From positions 620,001 to 684,000 of the forward strand of contig JBCAMK010000009.1 in the NCBI GenBank assembly GCA_038503065.1: DNA of 64,000 nt, given 5' to 3'. Source of the stretch: Paragyromitra xinjiangensis. Its lineage: Eukaryota > Ascomycota > Pezizomycetes > Pezizales > Discinaceae. Positions 57,735 to 64,000 of this stretch are shown here, in pieces; within the stretch, counting starts at the first letter, position 1, and each line of letters starts with the position of its first letter. The notes under the pieces were generated by a model. That model was not told the DNA's origin. It made no database searches and worked only from the letters and a program-made list of their open reading frames with translations. The position numbers and the translations under genes were made by a program.

Positions 57735-58988
57735 CTATTGTGCAACCTGCGCAACAGAATCCGCAATAATAGCACAAGATACCCTCAGACGAGCAAGATC
57801 GGCTTGGGCTTCTCCGAAATCCGTACCACTGCCCTCTTCGTCACTCTCAATATCAACTGGCATCACAAGTTCCCTATCCAACCAATCCTGCATATACAAT
57901 TTCGTTGCGCAAACCGAACAATCGCTCTCCCCGTCACGGTCCATTTCTTCCGCAGGCGTAGTTGAAATAGATACCTTCCGGGTGCTGTGGACGCATTCAT
58001 GTCCAGGATCCTCAGAAGGGTTTGAATCGGAGCTGTAGTATCCCACACACCCAAAACTGCTGCCGGTACTCACAGATTGATCATCCTCAATCGGTTCATG
58101 GCCTCCAAAATTTTCGTCAATCCAGGCTCTTGCTGGGTGTGAGACCCAAGCAAGAAGAGCACGAACAATCAAGAGCCCTGGATCAGGAAGAGGAAATAAC
58201 ACTGGGTCCACTGTCTCTAATACAATTATTTGGCCGGATTCCATCGCTGGAAAATATTCCATATCATCCACCACGCATCCAGGAAGCCAGAAATTTGAAA
58301 TCCTTTTCGGTTCCCGTGTCCAATGAAAAATAACTGAATATTTCTCTGGGGTGATTGTGTCTAGCTCCGGAATCAGGTAAAATCCAAGGTCATTGAAGCT
58401 ATCATAGGCTTCTGCAGTCATTACAATTCCATTTACAAAGTCGTTTATGGGTACGGGCCCACACAACAGCTTAACAATTTCGACGGTATCTGGATCCCAG
58501 AAACAACGTAAGAGATTCCATAGGTGATCGTTGTCGACATCTTCATTACTGATTGGGAACGGGAAGATACGACAGCCTTTGAGTACCAAATCTTCGTCAT
58601 TTCCGGTAATTTCGCACCGCTGGTTTGGAGAGCGTTGCTTCAGTCTATCCTTTGGCCGTCTTCGATTTCCCGCATGCCGCAGATAGTCGATTCCCTGTCG
58701 AAAATGGCAGTACCACGTGCTTGCTGTATTACCCTGCTGAACAGTTTCGGTAATGCTTTTTGCTGTGAGATAATGATAAGACGTTAATTCTTTGCCAAGA
58801 ACTCTTTCAATGATAAATCTTTTATTCTCGGGCGCGAGTTGCGTATCGTCGTTAATGATTTTGATGGCCTGCTGGAGAAGAATAGGAGTGGGCGATCCGC
58901 CACAAGGGGGTGAAACTTCGGATGCGTATATTCTCTGGAGAAGCGGGCTGGAAAAACCCGGCAGAACTCGCTGCATGTTCGAAGCCAT
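57735..58988 (-). CDS. HNH_2-like fungal protein, catalytic residues replaced
   Basis: This is a single 417-residue frame with ATG at 58988. The middle follows the layout of the fungal HNH_2 endonuclease family. CEITG at 125-129 marks the first strand. CRIFPF at 139-144 stands where the family usually has an AHI(I/Y)PF-type motif. FWDPDTVE, then NGIVM at 186-190, then AYDSFND at 194-200 stand in place of the IHxxFD-type element, and YSVIFHW follows. Both positions where I expect catalytic or metal-binding His are substituted, so nuclease activity is doubtful. The C-terminal 130 residues are acidic and disordered, with a CSVC pair. Such proteins are common and variable in filamentous ascomycetes. 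Confidence 0.7.
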   Translation of the reverse strand: MASNMQRVLPGFSSPLLQRIYASEVSPPCGGSPTPILLQQAIKIINDDTQLAPENKRFIIERVLGKELTSYHYLTAKSITETVQQGNTASTWYCHFRQGIDYLRHAGNRRRPKDRLKQRSPNQRCEITGNDEDLVLKGCRIFPFPISNEDVDNDHLWNLLRCFWDPDTVEIVKLLCGPVPINDFVNGIVMTAEAYDSFNDLGFYLIPELDTITPEKYSVIFHWTREPKRISNFWLPGCVVDDMEYFPAMESGQIIVLETVDPVLFPLPDPGLLIVRALLAWVSHPARAWIDENFGGHEPIEDDQSVSTGSSFGCVGYYSSDSNPSEDPGHECVHSTRKVSISTTPAEEMDRDGESDCSVCATKLYMQDWLDRELVMPVDIESDEEGSGTDFGEAQADLARLRVSCAIIADSVAQVAQ

Positions 58989-59515
58989 CTAGGAACACTA
59001 CCTGCGGGAAGTAGTGGTGTTGGTCCTCAGGTGAGAGAAGAAGAAAAAAAGCCCACGGCAGATTCAGCCCTATCGTTGCCCCGCCAACCTTGGCTAAGTT
59101 GGGTGTGCGATGAAGTATGTAATGTGTAGAACCCTCTGGAGAAGAGAAATATTTCACCTCCCAGCTTAGCCGCTATCGACCTAACCTTCTCTAGTGGCCA
59201 GAGGTAGCCTATTTCTTTTGCTCAGCAGACTCTCTATACAGGATTCTATCTAAAGGTATAGTCTAATATCTAATACACGACCAAAAACACTAACGTCGAA
59301 ATATGTAGCAACAGAACCTCAAATAAAACCCTCTAGAGTCAATAGCCAATTTTTTTTTTCTGGGATCTACCCCGGCTGTGCTAAGAAACTTTTTTGGCAA
59401 AAATCGATCTAACGAAAGAGGGGAAGGAAGAGGAGCATTAAAACAAAATAGACTGCACCGCACCATAACAAATAGGAATAAAACGAAAAAGAAACTGGAG
59501 ACACAAGTTCGTAAG
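58989..59515. other. Intergenic region
   Basis: HNH-gene promoter and desaturase 3' region, with a T9-10 run near 59349. No gene. Confidence 0.45.
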
Positions 59516-61414
59516 TTAGTGGCCATGCTCTCCCTTGAGGATAGCCGCCTGGCAGTCAGCCAAAATCGTAGCCTGCTTCCCGATTTCACCTAAGTGACTA
59601 AGAACTTCCTTATTGCCGTCATAAAAACCGTACAATGTGTACGGTACCCCAACCTCCTTACAAAATTCCATGACCAGTTTCTGAGTTTCGCGGAGATTGT
59701 GCCTTGGAATGCGTGGGAATAAATGGTGGATTGCCTGTGGACGCAAGAAGTTAGTTCACTTTTCCGCGGGAGGACTTGGTATTTGGGTGCAAACCTGGAA
59801 TTGTAATCCGCCGTGGAAAAAATCCAACCACCTCGGGCAGTCCACGTCCATGGTGGTTCGCAGCATCTTCTGCGGGAAAGATTCCCCGACCCCCAAATCC
59901 GCAGTCGACATGGCGAAATGAGATAAGGTGATCTGCACGTGCAAAGGCATCGTGACGATATGACTGATCATTATATATACGAAACGATCCCAGTTTGATG
60001 GCAGCCCATTGTAAATGAGTCCATAGCCAAACCAATACCAAAATACTACCATGCCAGCGATTTCAAGCCATCTGTGCCATGCTGCAATTCCTTTTTTAGG
60101 TCCTAGCCCAATCAATAGATACTCCCAGGAGAGGCGATACAGATTGAATCTTCCAAAACACAAAATGGGGTAGTAAAGATAGTTCTGAAATCTGACAAAG
60201 AACTTGGCTGCAGCATCGTAGTGCATAATACGATCGTAGTACGTGGAAAACAAGCTATTAAAGAAGCGATGACTAACAGCAAAGAACGGTAGGTGTTCAA
60301 TATCTGGGTCATGCTCAGGGTCATTTGTGACAATGTGATGCACCTAGGAAGTGTATGGTGTTCAGCGGCCAAACCACCACATGGAAGGGAAGAATGAGTC
60401 TTACGTTATGGCTCCTTTTCCACCAGCCCAACGATAGACCTCCACAGAAATCGGCAATGAAGATACCGATGCAAGTATCTAGATGGAAATTATGCGTAAT
60501 CCCCATGTGACCGGCATCGTGTGCAGTAAAGGTAATCTGATGCCAGAACAAACCAAGGAGAAAAGCTGACGTCTTGTACCACCCGAAGCGCAAACAAAGT
60601 ATCGACATCGATAAGAAAGTTAGGTAGCGAGCTACTTCTTTCATATACCTGAAATAATTGCAGTCAAAAAGTCCTGCGGCCCGTATTCGCTCACCAAGTT
60701 TTCGGTACTCTCTAACAATTTTTGCTTGTGTTTCAGGGTCAAGGGCTGGATATTTCTCGAGATCAGCTTCGACCCCCTTCCGAGTGAGTTCATCAAAATC
60801 CATCTCATCACTCATGGAGATTGAGGTCATTGAAGATGAGGAAGAAACGACAGCAGAACCCTGACGTCTGCGAAGAACACTAGGGTCCCGGAGGAAATTC
60901 TTGTCATCGTCAAAAATAGATGCAGGCGAGGCCGAACGAGCTGGTGTGCCTAAGCTCTCTGGTTCAGACAATCCTTCGTTCGAGTCTTGGAATTTATCCA
61001 ATTCCTCTTCCTTCTCCTCCTCCTCTAGTTCCTGTTGTCCTTCACACTCGATGTATGGTCGAAACTTGCCGCCATGCAGGGGTGGTAGAAAGTTCTCCCA
61101 AGGTCCTTGAATCTGACCAATTATAAAGGTTTTCATTCGGTTCCGGGCTTCCACGGAGTGTAAACTATTATAAATAGTTAGCCTTACTGATATCAACCCA
61201 TAACTCGGAAGTGGTCCCGCAATACATACGCGTTAATCTCATCGGTAGCATCTCGCCCGACCATATGCAGAATAGCTTTATCACCTCCTGGGTGGAATCT
61301 CAGCCAGGCATCAACGCGGAGGACATTTTTATCTAGAATTATGATAGTTTTTTCTTCTGCAATCAAACCCTCGATTTGTCGTCGGGAGAGGATTCTTTCA
61401 GCAAGCCGTCCCAT
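59516..61414 (-). CDS. Delta-8 sphingolipid desaturase (cytochrome b5 fusion)
   Basis: This enzyme introduces the delta-8 double bond into the long-chain base of fungal glucosylceramides, in the endoplasmic reticulum. Exons are 61414-61230, 61164-60405, 60343-59795 and 59734-59516, giving 570 residues; introns are 65, 61 and 60 nt. The N-terminal cytochrome b5 domain has the heme motif HPGG at 41-44. A Ser/Glu-rich linker follows. The desaturase domain carries three histidine boxes: HDAGH at 277-281, HNVHH at 314-318 (across a splice junction) and QAIHH at 498-502. The Gln in the last box is typical of front-end desaturases. I used the ATG at 61414; the frame continues three codons upstream only through a non-ATG codon. 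Confidence 0.95.
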
Positions 61415-64000
61415 GCTAGGCAACGCGCAGAGAACAGGCGATCAGGGATTATTAGGAGGTATCTTAGAAAAACTGTGGCAGCAAGACAATCGGGCACAAA
61501 TGGAGAGGAATTGGTTGTTTGAACAATTCAAAGGTTTAAGCAGTGATGAAGCGATAGTTGTACGTTATCAGCATGCCGGAGGAGGTATGATCTGGGGTGA
61601 TTTGTGCAAAAGTGGGGAGACTCCTGGATCAATGGCTACCCGATGCACGTTGAAGGGGTCCTAATGGACAACTGCAGCTAATTTCACGAAAAATGGAAAG
61701 TGTTAAGGATGACATCTATTTCGAGAAAATGGCAAGGGGAGTTCCAAGGCTCCCAACTGGGAAGACGCGCAGCTCGCAGCTGCAGGGGCTCGTGCCCTGA
61801 TCAGATTGGGCCAAAAAGGGGCAATCGATCAGATAACTCCCTTGCTCTCGGTCTCTTCGCCCTAAGTCCTTCTCCCGTTCGACTTCTCCGTGTCCGATTC
61901 AATGCGACTACCGACAAGATCTCGCTCGGTACATCCCCATACCTATCGGCTTCCATTCTTCCTCCTCAATTTTGTGCTTCACCCTATTGATTGGAAAACA
62001 GAATTCTCCGAGAGGGATGTGCGGCGTACTTGTAGCTGAAAAGCCCTGCTAAATGCGCACGTGGATCTCCCGATAAGATAAACCTAAGATAACGAGAGGC
62101 TCGCCAAGACCTCGCGTCAGCCAACCACTGGCAACCATTCTCTGCTTGAATGAATCCAAGGAGACGGTTCAAATTGGGAAAACATCTTTGCAACTAAAGC
62201 ATACCAATAAGGTGCTTCGTTCCCAACCACTCAGTAATTTCATCAGCTAACATTAGAACCGCCAGTTCCTGTGCTCGCTCGTGAGAGGCTCGAGCAGCTT
62301 CAATGGCGAGTGAGAATCGATGAAGCGTAAGTCCCAGCTGGTGTGAGCCTAAGCTAGCAACCCGAATTACGAAAATCTTTCTATAAACTGTCCTCTTGTA
62401 CGTTCCCATTACAAAGTCCGATATATTTGCCTTATTTCCGCCGGCCGAGACACCTTTGTATTTTCAAGGGACTTCCACACCCACTTCAAGGACTCAAGAC
62501 ACAGAAGGAATATTGACACTAAGATAGGTGCGCATGCAATCCTGAATCAAAAACGTGATATTTCTCTTCCTTGTGTGCATGAGTCCGGCTGGCTGGTGCC
62601 ACCGCAGATCCTAATGGACCAAGGCATCAGAAATCGAGATTTCTGAGAAGAATGATTCGATGTCATAGTCCAGGCCCACCATGCTCCAATTTCACATACC
62701 ATCTGCTCTACTCAATTCACTCGGGCTTTCTACTCGTGGCTCATATCGTCGAGTGATACTTGATTGCTAGTGTGGTGGTAGCAAAGAAGGCAATGTGGCA
62801 GAAAAGCATGTTGTCCTGAAGCCCTATGTCTTTCTCTACTGCACACAATTGGAAAGACCTGGGCGCCAACAGATCCCAAAACTTGGAGCGGTTGCTCCTC
62901 ACGAGCTCCTCGTGCAGTTGGTTGCGGGTCCCCAACAGCGGTCGGGCCACCCGCCTTCAAGAAAGAAGAAAAACCCAAATCCCTGTGGATTTCACGAATC
63001 CACCGAAACACGACCCACCCGCGCCTGCCTTTGGAGAGTATGTGAGCTGTCAAATGATTTATTACAGTACAAACCACGTAATCCCGCACAAAAACTTCGA
63101 GGTACCGATAGCCCTGCCATGAGAAGCAAGATAGCGTCTAAACTAGGTTGCTCAACAATTTAGATTATCACTTTTGCCCTCCCGAAGTTTAGGTTGCTGA
63201 CATTTGTTACTTCATTCATCCTATCGGGTAGCACCATAGAGCATTTTCTGCAGTCGAATAAACCCCTCACAGTCAGGGGCGCGCAGCATGCAACTAGGAC
63301 ACGAAGTATAAATGTTTCGGAATCAATGATCGAGCAGGGTAGCTATTCTGGCATCGACAAAATCTTAATGCTCTTGTTTTTCTGATTCCCATCACTTTAT
63401 TGATGTGTACGTTCTGCAGTATCCGTCGTATTCATGTCGGCCAACTCATGGTCATCGGCCCCGCTAGCCCCTTCACTATCGGCTCCTCTCAAGCTACTCC
63501 ACCTACCAAGCCCCCTTGTGTTCTCTCGTATCCCCTTCATGATCGGCCTCGGGTTGATGAACAATTTTGGGTCTAGAAACTCATGTTCTTGGGTGTGCTG
63601 TTCCTTTGTCTTTCATCTGTTGGAGTCTAGAATCGGCCCCGGCCCGGTAACGTGGCGACTCAAGCCCAAGCTTGTCGAGTTTGAACTTGCTATGGTCATG
63701 AAGAAGCCACACCCCAAAAACGTGGCCCACAAGGGCATCCAGTCTGCCATAGCAGGCTGCTTCTAGATCGGAAGCTATGATGTTGGCGCCCTTGGCGAGT
63801 CCCAGGCGACAGGGTACAGAGTCTGGTTTTTCCATGATTAGTTCGAGTTCTGAGAATAACTGCCACATCAAACGTTATGTAAAGGTGATAAGCTACGTCC
63901 TAGATGGCCACAGTGAGATCTAAGATGCCGATGTAGACTCTTTGTGACGTCTTCACCGAGAGCTCCGGTATTTCACTTGACTACCCAAACAATCTCGTAC
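61415..64000. other. Right edge, no recognised gene
   Basis: About 2.6 kb. A minus-strand frame at 62194-62409 (LADEITEWLGTKHLIG at its end, followed by a GTATGC donor) has a helical, protein-like composition and may be the first exon of an unknown gene continuing to the left. Frames at 62730-63160 and 63434-63871 on both strands are unconvincing. No tRNA or transposon ends found. Confidence 0.35.

Overview
The window looks like nuclear DNA of a filamentous ascomycete (Pezizomycotina; I cannot fix the class). The spliced genes carry short introns, mostly 46-106 nt, with GT...CTRAC...AG signals. About 43 introns can be placed by reading-frame continuity and protein homology. The gene set is typical of filamentous fungi: a CM1-type (ApsB/Mto1-like) microtubule-organising protein, a sphingolipid delta-8 desaturase with a cytochrome b5 domain, a two-domain CHR chromate transporter and a degenerate fungal HNH_2-like protein. 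Gene models below are mine; spans cover start to stop codon and exon coordinates are in the evidence.

Left part (1-34.3 kb): mostly conserved single-copy housekeeping genes separated by lineage-specific genes and repeats. In order: a Cys-rich N-terminal hypothetical protein (-), RVB1 AAA+ ATPase (+), AMMECR1-domain protein (+), an 86-bp minisatellite with splice signals beside it, two diverged paralogues of an unknown family (8.7 and 14.3 kb, -), an F-box-like protein (-), a 64-residue secreted peptide precursor with a Kex2-type KR site (+), the FMP25-like mitochondrial RCC1 protein (-) divergent from COG3 (+), eIF3k (-), TSR3 (-), the chromate transporter (-), ASF1 (+) and an Lgl/Sro7 exocytosis protein (+).

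Middle part (34.3-48.6 kb): a decayed accessory block. It holds three broken RCC1/Pim1-like copies (two of them a segmental duplication about 3.3 kb apart), two broken ankyrin-repeat fragments, small coiled-coil ORFs including a convergent homologous pair, one spliced gene of unknown function, and two non-autonomous DNA transposons. One is a hAT-type element with a perfect 8-bp target duplication sitting inside an open reading frame; the other has 60-bp inverted repeats bordered by TA.

Right part (48.6-64 kb): conserved genes resume. They are an intron-containing tRNA-Pro(AGG), TAN1 (with a GC-AG intron), an APH-fold kinase-like protein lacking key residues (+), the 1535-residue ApsB-like coiled-coil protein (-), a degenerate HNH-type protein (-) and the delta-8 sphingolipid desaturase (-). 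The last 2.6 kb holds no gene I recognise.

Several conserved genes fall in related processes (translation and RNA: eIF3k, TSR3, TAN1, tRNA-Pro; chromatin: RVB1, ASF1; secretion: COG3, Lgl/Sro7), but nothing indicates a co-regulated cluster. The best candidates for something undescribed are the Kex2-type secreted peptide, the minisatellite with flanking mini-exon, the paralogous unknown family, and the decayed block with its elements.
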